This document shows, piece after piece, positions 1 through 8,448 of a stretch of DNA of 64,000 nucleotides. Source of the DNA: UBA10365 sp041441915 (lineage in GTDB: Bacteria > Pseudomonadota > Alphaproteobacteria > Rhodobacterales > Rhodobacteraceae); the NCBI GenBank assembly GCA_041441915.1, contig JASDRS010000015.1, positions 1 through 64,000 on the forward strand, read 5' to 3'. The notes beneath the pieces were generated by a model. That model made no database searches. It was not told the DNA's origin and saw only the letters and a program-made list of their open reading frames with translations. Position 1 is the first letter of the stretch; each line of letters opens with the position of its first letter. The position numbers and the translations under genes were made by a program.

Positions 1-17
1 CAAACCTAGTAAGAAGC

Positions 18-377
18 TCAATCTCTATATGTGATACTTTTCTTGATCCCAAATGCAATTGGCTTTTTATTGATTGGTTGCAAGTGGCGCACATTGTTAT
101 CATTTATTTCTATTAAATTTAAATTTTGAGATTTGACTTCATTAATCAATTGTTTATCCAAATAACTTATTTTGTAAGTCTTTTGAATTCCCAGAGTAAA
201 ATTCTGTAAGAAAATTGTCACGATTAAACGCTTGCTCTTAAAAACTGTGGCCTTTGCAATAGCCCTTTTTGAAGAACTTCTGTCCAAAAAATCAGAGTTA
301 TTTGTTAAGCAGTATCTATGGACGAACAGGTCATTCAAGTAATCAAAGAGCAGGAAATACCGCTCAAACGATTCCAT
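18..377 (-). CDS. Hypothetical protein, doubtful
   Basis: An open frame of about 119 codons begins at an ATG at 377 and overlaps the 3' end of the GlcG-like gene by 14 nt. The product is basic and rich in Asn, Lys and Ile, in keeping with the AT-rich DNA here. I recognise no domain, signal peptide or membrane segment. No clear ribosome-binding site precedes the ATG; a TTG at 386 is another possible start. It could be a real accessory gene, a remnant, or chance. Confidence 0.28.
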   Translation of the reverse strand: MESFERYFLLFDYLNDLFVHRYCLTNNSDFLDRSSSKRAIAKATVFKSKRLIVTIFLQNFTLGIQKTYKISYLDKQLINEVKSQNLNLIEINDNNVRHLQPINKKPIAFGIKKSITYRD

Positions 378-786
378 CCGCGCCAACAGCTGTAAGTGCT
401 GCTGTCGCTACGGCGATGTCTTGATCGCCAGACCCTGACCCTATACCAATGGCACCCACCAAATCACCGCTAAATCGAATGGGCAAACCACCCATTAGTC
501 CAGTGACTTTGCCGCCCGTGGCCATGCCAAAAGCAGCGCGCAAGGCCTCTGGCACATTGGCACTGGGTGCTCCGTTTGACGCGGCTGTTTGTGCTTTTGC
601 TAAGGCACTTTTTCGGCTTAAAAATTTAGCACCAGTCATTCTTAACTCACCCAAAAGCTCTCCGCTGGCGTCAACAATCGCAATACATTGTGGTTGGCCT
701 ATTTCTTCTGCCTTGGCAATGGCGGCGGCAAGCATTGTCATGGTGCCAGAATGCGTCAAACGCCTGGTGTTAATGCAAAATGTCAT
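364..786 (-). CDS. GlcG/HbpS family heme-binding-like protein
   Basis: A protein of about 140 residues with the GlcG/HbpS fold pattern: an N-terminal helix (LAAAIAKAEEIG), the strand IAIVDASGELLGELRM, a helix with KSALAKAQTAAS, then GGLPIRF and VGAIGIGSGSGDQD near the C terminus. Family members bind heme or cobalamin or accompany glycolate and diol utilisation genes; the ligand cannot be read from sequence. The ATG at 786 is preferred over a TTG at 798 because GGGGAA lies just upstream. The gene stands alone, with no glc or pdu genes nearby. Family assignment is fairly sure; the role is unknown. Confidence 0.8.
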   Translation of the reverse strand: MTFCINTRRLTHSGTMTMLAAAIAKAEEIGQPQCIAIVDASGELLGELRMTGAKFLSRKSALAKAQTAASNGAPSANVPEALRAAFGMATGGKVTGLMGGLPIRFSGDLVGAIGIGSGSGDQDIAVATAALTAVGADGIV

Positions 787-1171
787 TATGTTCCCCAAAT
801 ATCCTTAGTTTTATTAAACGCTAATAGCCGGCTGCACAAGGACCTAACCTTTGGTGCTTGCAGTATAATGCGCCACGCATTAAGTGATTTTAGCATTAAA
901 CTGAGCAGCCCCTGCGCGAGCTCTGTAAATGGCTATGACCTTTTTATTTTAGTTTAAAAAAAGGTAGAAGTTTACATACCATCATAACCAAGACTGAGAG
1001 TGACGGCCTTCCCTCTTTACCTATTAATAAACATTTAACGGGCCAGGCCTTACCTATGGTGCTTACATATCTGGTCCGTTGCAGCTCAAATTAAAAGTCA
1101 AATAATTTCGTGAAATCTCAGTTCAATTTTAGCTGAAGAAAGTCTGTGGTAACACTAGACAAGCGCTGAGG
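787..1171. other. Intergenic, nothing recognised
   Basis: About 385 nt between the GlcG-like gene and the GIY-YIG-like gene. I see short open frames but none with a ribosome-binding site or recognisable protein pattern, no tRNA and no strong hairpin. It presumably holds the promoter of the GlcG-like gene. Confidence 0.4.
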
Positions 1172-1828
1172 CTAAGTTAAATCCTTGTTAAAACTATAAA
1201 TCACATAGGCAGCCACAACTGCTGCCATTCCACCAAAAATTAGGGCGCCATAGGTGCCATCGGCCCGATACCCCAACACACAAGCGGAAATGACCAGTGC
1301 GACCATGATTATACTGATTTTGCGGCGCTCCTTTATCCAAAGTTCGCGCTGTCTTTTCCCATAAAAATCATTTAGTCGTTTTTCATACGCCTTATCTGTT
1401 TTGCTAGGGCCCTTGTTGTCAGAAAAAGTAACTTCGGCGGTATTTTTCGATTCTGCGTCGTAGTTAGGTTGCGGCGCAGAAAAATCGAAGTCAGTGGCGT
1501 CATTTACCGGGGTTTCAAGTATTTCTTCGAATTTTATCAGGTTTTCTTCCTGTCCAAGCCTCCGTAATTCTGTGACTGCAGTTTCGACGGATACGTTAAA
1601 AAATGTTGAATTTTCAATGTTTTGATGTGGATTTAGCGATATAATAAGCTCTTCAAATAAGGACTCAATATTTTCAACAAAAGCAAAATATTGGCAAAAA
1701 TATGGGCTTGGCAATTGAGCCTGATTTAAGTGATTTAAGATTTCGTTGGTTGGATCGGACGTAGACTGCCCTATCAAGATTGCGTCTGGGAAAGATGCAT
1801 TTGCCATTATATAAATAAAACCAGCCAA
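1172..1828 (-). CDS. T5orf172 (GIY-YIG-like) domain protein with C-terminal membrane anchor
   Basis: 218 residues. Residues 1-95 match the T5orf172/MUG113 branch of the GIY-YIG superfamily: GFIYIMAN at the start, an ILIGQS strand, DP, LPSPYFCQYFAF, and FFNVSVETAV at the end of the domain. The usual catalytic Arg after the DP element is not obvious (NEILNHL occupies the place of an ERL-type helix), and the His of the later helix is also not seen. Residues 100-165 form an acidic, then basic linker. Residues 172-190 and 194-212 are two hydrophobic segments followed by a short charged tail. It may be a membrane-tethered, possibly inactive nuclease-fold protein. No partner gene is visible. Confidence 0.6.
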   Translation of the reverse strand: MAGFIYIMANASFPDAILIGQSTSDPTNEILNHLNQAQLPSPYFCQYFAFVENIESLFEELIISLNPHQNIENSTFFNVSVETAVTELRRLGQEENLIKFEEILETPVNDATDFDFSAPQPNYDAESKNTAEVTFSDNKGPSKTDKAYEKRLNDFYGKRQRELWIKERRKISIIMVALVISACVLGYRADGTYGALIFGGMAAVVAAYVIYSFNKDLT

Positions 1829-2136
1829 ATTTACTCCTCATTTTATTTTATTAAGTAAAAATAATTATTTTAATTGATATATTCACTTTTTTTACCAAAA
1901 AACTTTTAAATAATGTTTTATTGACTCGGCGATGTATCGGATTGACATAGCGGTCATCTGTACCTCAGGCCATTAAAATCTGATATTTTTTAATTTAAAT
2001 TTAATCAAGTTTCAACCGATCGTATTTTGGGCTAAGTTTTCGCTTATGATTTTTTGAGCTGCATAAAGGATCTAACATTCCTAATTTGTCATATGCATGT
2101 TGGGTTCGGCCTATGGATATTCTCAACGTAGAATGT
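1829..2136. other. AT-rich intergenic, nothing recognised
   Basis: A strongly AT-rich stretch between the lipoprotein terminator and the GIY-YIG-like gene. It should contain the promoter of the latter. I found no reliable gene or RNA. Confidence 0.4.
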
Positions 2137-2162
2137 AAAAAAGGTCACCGTTTCCGGTGACC
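2137..2162 (-). terminator. Rho-independent terminator of the small lipoprotein gene
   Basis: On the minus strand the stem GGTCACCG pairs perfectly with CGGTGACC around a GAAA loop (8 bp, GNRA-type), followed directly by six T residues. It lies about 40 nt after the stop codon of the gene at 2200-2316 and is the clearest intrinsic terminator in the window. Confidence 0.9.
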
Positions 2163-2199
2163 CAATCAATTAAAATATTTAAGAAATATGCCTTAAATA

Positions 2200-2316
2200 T
2201 TAGATTTTACCCATAGCAGGTTCTGCTTGAACTGCAGTTGCAGTAGGCACAGCTTCGCAGCCTGCAAGAAAAGCTGTTACAGCCAATAGAATTGATATTG
2301 AAGCGATTTTTAGCAT
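2200..2316 (-). CDS. Small lipoprotein, entericidin-like size
   Basis: A 38-residue protein: basic start (MLKIAS), hydrophobic segment (ISILLAVTAF), then the lipobox LAGC with Cys at position 20, and a mature part of only about 19 residues (EAVPTATAVQAEPAMGKI). GGGTGA precedes the ATG by 7 nt, and a perfect intrinsic terminator follows, so this is an isolated transcription unit. It is expected to be exported, lipidated and held in the inner or outer membrane. Entericidin-like toxins have this size, but I see no specific match. Function unknown. Confidence 0.75.
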   Translation of the reverse strand: MLKIASISILLAVTAFLAGCEAVPTATAVQAEPAMGKI

Positions 2317-2602
2317 GATATTTCACCCTCATTAAGTTTATATAGTATAAGCACTGAATGGGCATGACTTTCAAGTGATTTGTTGACTATTTTCCTTATT
2401 TTGTAATTTTTTTACTATTTTAGTTTCGAATTGAGTCGAAAAGTGTTGGGAGTGGCTCGCAAGTCTATATTTAAGTTGATATTTGGATGTTAGGAACTTT
2501 TGTTTGGTTTTTTTGAGCCAAAATGGGCAGAATATTTACCGATTTCATCTTTTGATCTTGAGGGCTTCGCGCGCTTTGCCTATGACATTGGCATTAGCCT
2601 GT

Positions 2603-2688
2603 GCGGGCGTGATGGAATGGTAGACATACCAGACTTAAAATCTGAGGGGCAAATGCCCGTGGGGGTTCGAGTCCCCCCGCCCGCACCA
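2603..2688 (+). tRNA. tRNA-Leu(UAA)
   Basis: 86 nt with a long variable arm, as in class II tRNAs. The acceptor GCGGGCG pairs with CGCCCGC (2678-2684), and the CCA end is encoded (2686-2688). The T arm contains GTTCGAGTC flanked by G and C runs. The anticodon loop CTTAAAA gives anticodon TAA at 2636-2638. The long variable arm GGGGC-AAAT-GCCC and the anticodon identify leucine. Confidence 0.96.
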
Positions 2689-2695
2689 TTTGTAT

Positions 2696-3970
2696 TTAAG
2701 GTATCAGTATCAGAACCTGAACATCGGCCACATTTGTACCGGTAGTTTTAGTGAAGAGCAGATCTTGTGACAGACTTAAAGCTTGGTAACTGTCATTATT
2801 TGCTAATAGTGCGGTGGGGTCGCCACCCGCCTTGGCAATTCTGGCCCAAGAACCTGCATCAACGATACCGCCCGCCGAATCTGTTGGCCCGTCGCGCCCA
2901 TCGGTGCCGCCTGAAATAAAGGCGAAGTTTTGGGGCAAGGCCGAATGCGCTTGGGCAATGCGGAGCGCCAATTCTTGGTTGCGCCCTCCCATTCCTGTGC
3001 CGCGCAACGTCACAGTAGTTTCTCCTCCAAATATTAGCGCTGTGGGGGAATTTCCATCCCAGATTTCTGCTGCCTTTAGAATGGTTTGAGCCGCATTTTG
3101 TACATCGCCCACCAAATTATTGCAAATGATTGTAGCCTTGATGGGGCAGGCTGCTCGCATAGCAGCTAACGCTGTCCAGTTTGACGCGATAAGTATATTC
3201 TTGGCCGAGGGCAGGCGTTCTAAGGCGGTTTGGGACGCTTTTAGGACTTGTTTCACTGAAAAAGGTATTTTTTCCCAAAGTCTTGCATTTTGTAATAGTG
3301 CTATGGCATCGGTTGCTTTACCAATCGGTGCCACTGTTGGGCCTGAAGCTATTACCGCCAGATCATCACCTATGACGTCAGACAAGATAAAGGCAGTGAC
3401 GGGGGTAGGCGCTGCGATGCGCAACATGCCTCCGCCCTTGAGGCGCGACAGAGCTTGGCGGATTAGATTAATTTGGCGAATATCAAAGCCTTTAGCCAGC
3501 AAAAGGGCGTTGACGATAATTTTATCGGCAAGGCTGATACCCACTTTTGGTGCCGGCAAGAGGGCGGAGCCTCCGCCCGATATCAGCGCCACAACTTGAT
3601 CTTGTGGCCCCGCTTGCTCCAGCATCGCTTCAACCTTGATTGCCGCATCGGCTCCGGCTTGGCTCGGCAAGGGGTGACTGGTGGTCAGCACCTCAGCCCC
3701 GTTTAAGGTGCATGCGTTTTCTGGATTGGTGACTACAATCATTTGGAATATCGTCTGTGCCCCCACCGCTGCCTGAAAGGTTCGCGCCATTGGTGCCGCA
3801 GCCTTTCCTAATGCAATGACATAGAGCCGCCCTGTGGGCGCGCATGGGGGCAGTGGGTGGGCCTCAATTGCCCTAATTAGGGCTGCTTTGGGATCTGCAG
3901 CCTCAATGGCAGTTTGGAAAAGGCTAAGTCCTAGTGCTCTTGCGTCCGCTGTTTTTTGAAGGTGTGTCAT
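2696..3970 (-). CDS. Glycerate 2-kinase / MOFRL family (older name hydroxypyruvate reductase TtuD)
   Basis: 424 residues from the ATG at 3970. It carries the glycerate-kinase type 2 pattern: LYVIALGKAAAPMA near the N terminus, ALISGGGSALLPAP in the middle, ILSDVIGDDLAVIASGPT, and the C-terminal MOFRL motifs GGRNQELALR and SGGTDGRDGPTDSAGG. The enzyme phosphorylates D-glycerate to 2-phosphoglycerate in the cytoplasm. The ATG lies 1 nt after the cobF stop, so it is probably co-transcribed with cbtB-cbtA-cobF behind the B12 riboswitch. Its stop is 7 nt from the 3' end of tRNA-Leu on the other strand. The upstream in-frame start at 3982 would overlap cobF and is less likely. Confidence 0.88.
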   Translation of the reverse strand: MTHLQKTADARALGLSLFQTAIEAADPKAALIRAIEAHPLPPCAPTGRLYVIALGKAAAPMARTFQAAVGAQTIFQMIVVTNPENACTLNGAEVLTTSHPLPSQAGADAAIKVEAMLEQAGPQDQVVALISGGGSALLPAPKVGISLADKIIVNALLLAKGFDIRQINLIRQALSRLKGGGMLRIAAPTPVTAFILSDVIGDDLAVIASGPTVAPIGKATDAIALLQNARLWEKIPFSVKQVLKASQTALERLPSAKNILIASNWTALAAMRAACPIKATIICNNLVGDVQNAAQTILKAAEIWDGNSPTALIFGGETTVTLRGTGMGGRNQELALRIAQAHSALPQNFAFISGGTDGRDGPTDSAGGIVDAGSWARIAKAGGDPTALLANNDSYQALSLSQDLLFTKTTGTNVADVQVLILIP

Positions 3971-3971
3971 C

Positions 3972-4733
3972 TCATGCCCCAAAACTTACTGTGCGGCGCA
4001 AGAGATAAATATCCATGATCCAGCCATGCTCTTCGCGGGCCTTGGCTCGGGCTTCTATAATAGTTTTGGCTACATCTGGCAGGCTGCCTTGAATTAAAAG
4101 CTCATTTTTCATGCCCAGATATGCCCCCCACCAAATAGTAAGCCCTTCGTATGCCAAACTCTGAAAGGCACATGCCCCGTCAAGCATCACGATCACGCTG
4201 TCTGCGCCCAAGGGCCAGCCACGATCGCGCAACTGGCGTCCCGTCGTGATTAAAACAGGCGCACCTATATCATTAAGCGCAATGCCGTGCGCAGCGGTCA
4301 AAAGCTGCATAGAGGTCAAGCCTGCAATGACTTCAACCTTTGGCATTGGCGAAAGCCGTTTAGCGATGCGTAAGGTGCTGTCATAAAGCGATGGATCGCC
4401 CCACACCAGCAAAGCCACTCGCCCGCTCGCACCCATATTCCCCGTGATGGCTCGGTGCCAGATCTTGGCGACTGCGTCATGCCAGTCTTCGACCCCTTGA
4501 TGATACGAAGGCGCGTTTTTATCTCTTATTGGAAGATCAAATCCTACGATTTTTGTCTTGTCATTGGTCAGAACCGCTGTGCAAAGCATGTTGCGTAAAT
4601 CTTCCAAGTCCGCCTTTATTGCTCCCTTTCGGGGTATGAGTACTATATCGGAGCCGTTGATTGCCTTAATAGCCTGGCCAGTTAAATGGTCAAGATTGCC
4701 AGTACCAATGCCAATGAGTGTAAGCGTGATCAT
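3972..4733 (-). CDS. cobF: Precorrin-6A synthase (deacetylating) CobF
   Basis: 253 residues of the tetrapyrrole methylase fold: the N-terminal SAM-site loop LIGIGTGNLDHLT, the GDPSLYDSTLRI motif near the middle, and the C-terminal LLRRTV segment. CobF methylates precorrin-5 at C-1 with loss of the acetyl fragment and is specific to the aerobic cobalamin route. The start at 4733 (MITLTLIGIG) is chosen because the long upstream frame extension matches nothing and would overlap cbtA. It follows cbtA by 53 nt and abuts the glycerate kinase gene. Confidence 0.93.
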   Translation of the reverse strand: MITLTLIGIGTGNLDHLTGQAIKAINGSDIVLIPRKGAIKADLEDLRNMLCTAVLTNDKTKIVGFDLPIRDKNAPSYHQGVEDWHDAVAKIWHRAITGNMGASGRVALLVWGDPSLYDSTLRIAKRLSPMPKVEVIAGLTSMQLLTAAHGIALNDIGAPVLITTGRQLRDRGWPLGADSVIVMLDGACAFQSLAYEGLTIWWGAYLGMKNELLIQGSLPDVAKTIIEARAKAREEHGWIMDIYLLRRTVSFGA

Positions 4734-4786
4734 ACCCGCACCTTTAATCTTGTCAGCCAAAGGCTGAGGATAGTTTGGGCTTTGCC

Positions 4787-5548
4787 CTAATCGGGCTTTT
4801 TTGTCCATTCCCTGGTGGAAAGCCAACCCAATACCAGCCAAGATACTAAACCAACTCCCAAAAGGCGGGCAGAGAAGGCACCAGCCACTTCGGGTGGGGC
4901 CACGCCCGAATAGCCCTCCATCATGGGCGCGCCGATAATATGAGGCAGTGTCAGAATGACAACTCCAGCTCCAATCATGACTTTAGTGCGGCCAAATAGC
5001 AATAACGCCAGCCCAAGCCCCGTGCCAAGGGCCGTAAAAACCCACCAGATATGCCTATCCATTAAATCTGCGGCGATGGTGCCAGGAAGTTGCGGTGCCA
5101 AACCCATCGCTGGCGCCAATTGCAAGGCGCCAAAGCCCGCCAGTCCCCAAAGCGTGCCTTGATCAGGCCGCACCTTAATGCCCGCAAGCTCGGCTAAGCC
5201 ATAAGCGGTCACCAAAATCAAGCCAAAGCCTGAATAGGTTAAGACTGTAAATAAAATTGTGCCTGCGTAACGCCCCAAAAAAGGCATCTCATCAAAATGT
5301 TGGTGGTTATGATTATCTGAAGCTCGCGCAGTTTCTGTGTCATTGTCCGTTTGGCCATCGGTGGCAGGGGCTGAATTATGGGAATGCACTTTTACATCAG
5401 TACCATCGGTGAAATGTACTAATATACTGGTTTCATATGACTCGGACAAAAGAATATATTCCTGCACAAATGCAAAATGCAAAAGCCCAGCCAATACACC
5501 TGCTCCTGCGCCAGCGATCATACCGCTGGCCAGCCGATGAAGTATCAT
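4787..5548 (-). CDS. cbtA: CbtA cobalt transporter subunit
   Basis: 253 residues and about five or six membrane segments. An N-terminal helix (IAGAGAGVLAGLLHFAF) leads to EYILLSE. A periplasmic or loop region at about residues 50-95 is rich in His and Asp (HSHN, DNHNHQHFDE), as expected for metal capture. Helices continue to the C-terminal SWLVLGWLS. CbtA with CbtB is a cobalt uptake system predicted from B12-riboswitch regulons. cbtB lies 9 nt upstream and a B12 riboswitch precedes both, so cobalt uptake is shut down when cobalamin is plentiful. Confidence 0.9.
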   Translation of the reverse strand: MILHRLASGMIAGAGAGVLAGLLHFAFVQEYILLSESYETSILVHFTDGTDVKVHSHNSAPATDGQTDNDTETARASDNHNHQHFDEMPFLGRYAGTILFTVLTYSGFGLILVTAYGLAELAGIKVRPDQGTLWGLAGFGALQLAPAMGLAPQLPGTIAADLMDRHIWWVFTALGTGLGLALLLFGRTKVMIGAGVVILTLPHIIGAPMMEGYSGVAPPEVAGAFSARLLGVGLVSWLVLGWLSTREWTKKPD

Positions 5549-5557
5549 TTTATAGAT

Positions 5558-5743
5558 TTAATGGCAAGGAAAGCCGATTGCATGGCGGCTGTCGTGGGCT
5601 GCGTCATGCAAGGTGGCTGATTGAGCAAAGCCCGACATGAACAACAAGGCGATCCCCAGGGATGCGGCCAAGGCAACGCTGATCAAAGTATCGATGCGGT
5701 TCCCAATCAGAGCGATGGTATTTTGAGCAGTATTATTATTCAT
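5558..5743 (-). CDS. cbtB: CbtB cobalt transporter accessory subunit
   Basis: 61 residues with one membrane helix (about 22-39, VALAASLGIALLFMSGF) and the diagnostic C terminus HDAAHDSRHAIGFPCH, which supplies His and Cys ligands. The start at 5743 (MNNNTAQN) follows the sequence AAGAGGTTTGAAA. The longer frame upstream runs into the riboswitch and is not translated sequence. It is the first gene after the second B12 riboswitch and is followed by cbtA. Confidence 0.92.
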   Translation of the reverse strand: MNNNTAQNTIALIGNRIDTLISVALAASLGIALLFMSGFAQSATLHDAAHDSRHAIGFPCH

Positions 5744-5782
5744 TTTCAAACCTCTTACCGTCATCCCCGACAGCATTTTTGT

Positions 5783-5945
5783 TTCTTTGCACGGCCGGTC
5801 TCCTGGCTCGCGGGTCGTCGCCTTCTTTCGCCTTCCCAACCCAAGGGTCAGTGGCTTTTTGAAAGGGCTCACCGCATACAGTCGCGGGGGCGGTTAGGGC
5901 TTGAGTTGCTGTTTTCAGTCCAACCCGTCCCTATTCCCGATTAAG
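5783..5945 (-). promoter_or_regulatory. Cobalamin (B12) riboswitch upstream of cbtB
   Basis: Minus-strand RNA with the conserved blocks in order: CCGCCCCCGCGACTGT, a GCCACTG near 5850, TTGGGAAGGCG, and the B12 box GAGCCAGGAGACCGGCC at 5792-5812. The aptamer ends about 40 nt before the cbtB start, leaving room for an expression platform over the ribosome-binding site. It should repress cbtB-cbtA-cobF and the glycerate kinase gene when adenosylcobalamin is bound. Ends are approximate. Confidence 0.93.
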
Positions 5946-6087
5946 TCCAATGCTTTGCATCAAACGAACACCTTGCGTGGTCATTTGCCAACAAATTTGG
6001 AATGTGGTCAAGCGCAATCTCGTCGATTGTTGTCCCGTTTGCGACAATTTAAATATCAGAGTGGCTGTTTGATCCAGCCAAACGCCG

Positions 6088-6405
6088 TTAGGCTGGAATG
6101 CGTGCGATAGCCTTTTCACGCAACGTACCCAAGGGGCGCGCGTCGGCAAAGTTTCCGTCGGAGCTTTGGGCATAAAGGTCCACAAAATAAACCAAGTCAT
6201 TTAGGTCATTTTCGTTTAAATCGCCAAAAAGATATGCGGTTTTTCCTGTTTGCCGCACGGATATCGCTGATGGGCGTGCACAGCCTGATAAACAGTCTAT
6301 GTCTGATACTTTAGCAGTAATTTTTTTTTCCAACAGGGCCTTAGAGAGCGCGCTTGGCAAAGTGCTTTGGCCCAAGGGGCACCGTTTGCAAAAGGTGATT
6401 TTCAA
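6088..6405 (-). CDS. DUF1636 family putative 2Fe-2S protein, copy 2
   Basis: 105 residues. N-terminal FCKRC (Cys 6 and 9) and central DCLSGCARP (about residues 38-43) give the four-cysteine, thioredoxin-like ferredoxin pattern of DUF1636. The C terminus reads REKAIARIP. The gene starts 1 nt after the cobA stop and is the last gene of the long cob run. A second DUF1636 gene opens the same run (19127-19504), and the two are clearly distant paralogues (both end in ARIPxx). Its biochemical role in cobalamin synthesis is not established. Confidence 0.82.
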   Translation of the reverse strand: MKITFCKRCPLGQSTLPSALSKALLEKKITAKVSDIDCLSGCARPSAISVRQTGKTAYLFGDLNENDLNDLVYFVDLYAQSSDGNFADARPLGTLREKAIARIPA

Positions 6406-6406
6406 G

Positions 6407-7135
6407 CTATTCCCTCCAATCTGGGGACAAGGGGCCGTAAATGATCAAGGCTGGGTTTGGGTTTTTCACGCGCTCTAAATGCTCGACCAAACTCAGAATA
6501 CTAAAACGCTCAATTATTTGTTCTGGGGTCGAGACGCCATGGGCTAATATGGCAGGGGTTTCGGACGAAAGCCCGTTTGCAATCAAACGTGCCGCCAAAA
6601 TACTAAACGTGCTTTTCCCCATATAAACAATGGTGGTAGCTAAAGGATCGGCCAAAGCCGCCATATTAACATCTTCCGGCAATGCGCCAGTGACATCAGC
6701 GCCTGTGATGAATTGCACACGGCGCGCCGAAAATCGTCTGGTCAAGGGAATGCCCACTGCCGCCGCTGCGGCCGAGGCTGACGTGACCCCAGGTATTATT
6801 TCATACCCGATACCAGCTAGTGTCAGTGCGTTGGTTTCTTCCTCGAGCCGGCCAAAAATGCCCGCGTCGCCTGATTTAAGTCGTACCACTCTTTGCCCAG
6901 AGGTGGCATATTCTACCAAAAGCTGGCTTACATGATCTTGCTTGGGTGATGGGTGACCCGCTCTTTTGCCGACGCCTATCATATCTGCCCCTTGGCGCGC
7001 GTGGGTCAAAATAGGGCCACCAGACAAATCATCAAACAGCACTACATCTGCCGCTTGCAGCCGAGAAACTGCTCGCACCGTTAAAAGCTCGGGATCGCCT
7101 GGCCCAGATGAGACAAAAGACACAAATCCCGTCAT
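6407..7135 (-). CDS. cobA: Uroporphyrinogen-III C-methyltransferase CobA
   Basis: 242 residues of the SUMT type: VSSGPGDPELLTVRA at the N terminus, VVRLKSGDAGIFGR in the middle, and the IPGVTSASAAAA loop. It makes precorrin-2 from uroporphyrinogen III with two SAM, the branch point from heme to cobalamin. The ATG overlaps the cobB stop by 4 nt. No CysG-type dehydrogenase domain is fused, consistent with a dedicated cobalamin enzyme. Confidence 0.95.
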   Translation of the reverse strand: MTGFVSFVSSGPGDPELLTVRAVSRLQAADVVLFDDLSGGPILTHARQGADMIGVGKRAGHPSPKQDHVSQLLVEYATSGQRVVRLKSGDAGIFGRLEEETNALTLAGIGYEIIPGVTSASAAAAAVGIPLTRRFSARRVQFITGADVTGALPEDVNMAALADPLATTIVYMGKSTFSILAARLIANGLSSETPAILAHGVSTPEQIIERFSILSLVEHLERVKNPNPALIIYGPLSPDWRE

Positions 7136-8448
7136 GATGCTGCCGGCCCTATCATGTGAAAATAACTGCCTGTGACATGGCCCCGAACAGAACCCGTTTC
7201 AGGCGTTGGTTCGCCCGTCGCGTCGTAAACATTAGCCAGGGGGGCGTCAGGTTGGCTGATCACGGTTGAATAATGAAATTCATGCCCTCGCAAAATCTGT
7301 CCCGTCTGAAGTCCTGCTGCATTCCTTAAAAGCTGGGCACGTCGATAGCCCAAATGCATTTTGCGGTTTTGATACGAGGTCACAAGTCCCAAAAGCCCAA
7401 CCATCGGATGCGATACGCCCGCTTTATCGAGCAAGGCTGCACCAAGCGCCATATACCCACCGCATTCGCCATGGACCGGCTTAATTTGACCAAATAGCAA
7501 TAGTTTCTTACGAAAATTCTGTGCGCTGGCCAAACGGCCTGCGTGAAGTTCTGGGTAGCCGCCTGGCAGCCATGCACAATCTGCGCTTGGGTCGGGGCCT
7601 TCATCAGTCAGTGGTGAAAAGGGCAAAATTGTGGCGCCAGCGCGATACCAAGCTTGCAAAAGGTGAGGATAGATAAAGGAAAAGGCTTCGTCCTTGGCCA
7701 ACGCTATACGCATGCCGGGTGGCGGCAGTGTCACCACTGTTTCTGGGGAGCTAATGAATGGGCTTTGATCAGCCGCTTCAAGCAGTGCCTCAAGGTCAAG
7801 GTGAGCTGCGATAAAGTCTCCAAGGCGCGTCAAATGGGCTGTAAGATTGGGGTTTTCAATAGCTTGTACGAGCCCTAAATGGCGTTCTGGCAGGGTGATT
7901 TCAGGCCTTTTGGGTAGAGCGCCAAAAACGCGAATACCAACTTGGTTCATCCCATGGCGCACCAGCGCCTCGTGTCTTGGGCTGGCCACATTGTTTAAAA
8001 CCACACCCGCCACACGAACATCTGGGCGCATTTGTGAGAAACCAAGGGCGGTGGCGGCAGCTGACTGCGCTTGCCCTGCTACATTGAGCACCAAAACTAC
8101 TGGCCAGCCCATCAAGGCGGCAATATCGGCACTAGCTCCATTTCCCGTCTCGCCTGCATTAGCCACCCCATCAAAAAGCCCCATTGCACCCTCTGCCACG
8201 CTTAAATCCGCTCCGGATGCCTGGCCTGCAACGGCGCGCAAGCTCATGGGCGGCATGGCCCAACTATCAAGGTTAAAGGAAGCTCGTCTGGCCGCCGCAC
8301 TGTGAAATGTGGGATCAATATAATCAGGCCCACATTTGAAAGGCTGCACCACTATCCCTTTGGCGCGCAGGGCCGTCAAAAGGCCAAGCGTCAGCGTAGT
8401 CTTGCCCGTTCCAGATGCGGGGGCCGATATGATTAGGCCGCGTGTCAC
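7132..8448 (-). CDS. cobB: Cobyrinic acid a,c-diamide synthase CobB (hydrogenobyrinate amidase)
   Basis: 438 residues. The N-terminal P-loop APASGTGKTTLTLG and the switch region FKCGPDYIDPTFH are typical of CobB/CobQ. The C-terminal glutamine amidotransferase part has the nucleophile Cys in VHGECGGYMALG (about residue 330) and a late HVTGSYFH. It amidates side chains a and c of hydrogenobyrinic acid before cobalt insertion. The start is GTG at 8448, overlapping the cobM stop (GTGA); no better ATG lies before the P-loop. Confidence 0.95.
   Translation of the reverse strand: MTRGLIISAPASGTGKTTLTLGLLTALRAKGIVVQPFKCGPDYIDPTFHSAAARRASFNLDSWAMPPMSLRAVAGQASGADLSVAEGAMGLFDGVANAGETGNGASADIAALMGWPVVLVLNVAGQAQSAAATALGFSQMRPDVRVAGVVLNNVASPRHEALVRHGMNQVGIRVFGALPKRPEITLPERHLGLVQAIENPNLTAHLTRLGDFIAAHLDLEALLEAADQSPFISSPETVVTLPPPGMRIALAKDEAFSFIYPHLLQAWYRAGATILPFSPLTDEGPDPSADCAWLPGGYPELHAGRLASAQNFRKKLLLFGQIKPVHGECGGYMALGAALLDKAGVSHPMVGLLGLVTSYQNRKMHLGYRRAQLLRNAAGLQTGQILRGHEFHYSTVISQPDAPLANVYDATGEPTPETGSVRGHVTGSYFHMIGPAAS

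Noticed and set aside
2500..2745. Plus-strand open frame across tRNA-Leu
   Set aside because: It runs straight through the tRNA gene and has no protein pattern.
6068..6098. CCAGCC/GGCTGG hairpin at the DUF1636 stop codon as terminator
   Set aside because: The stem overlaps the stop codon and lacks a following T tract; not convincing.
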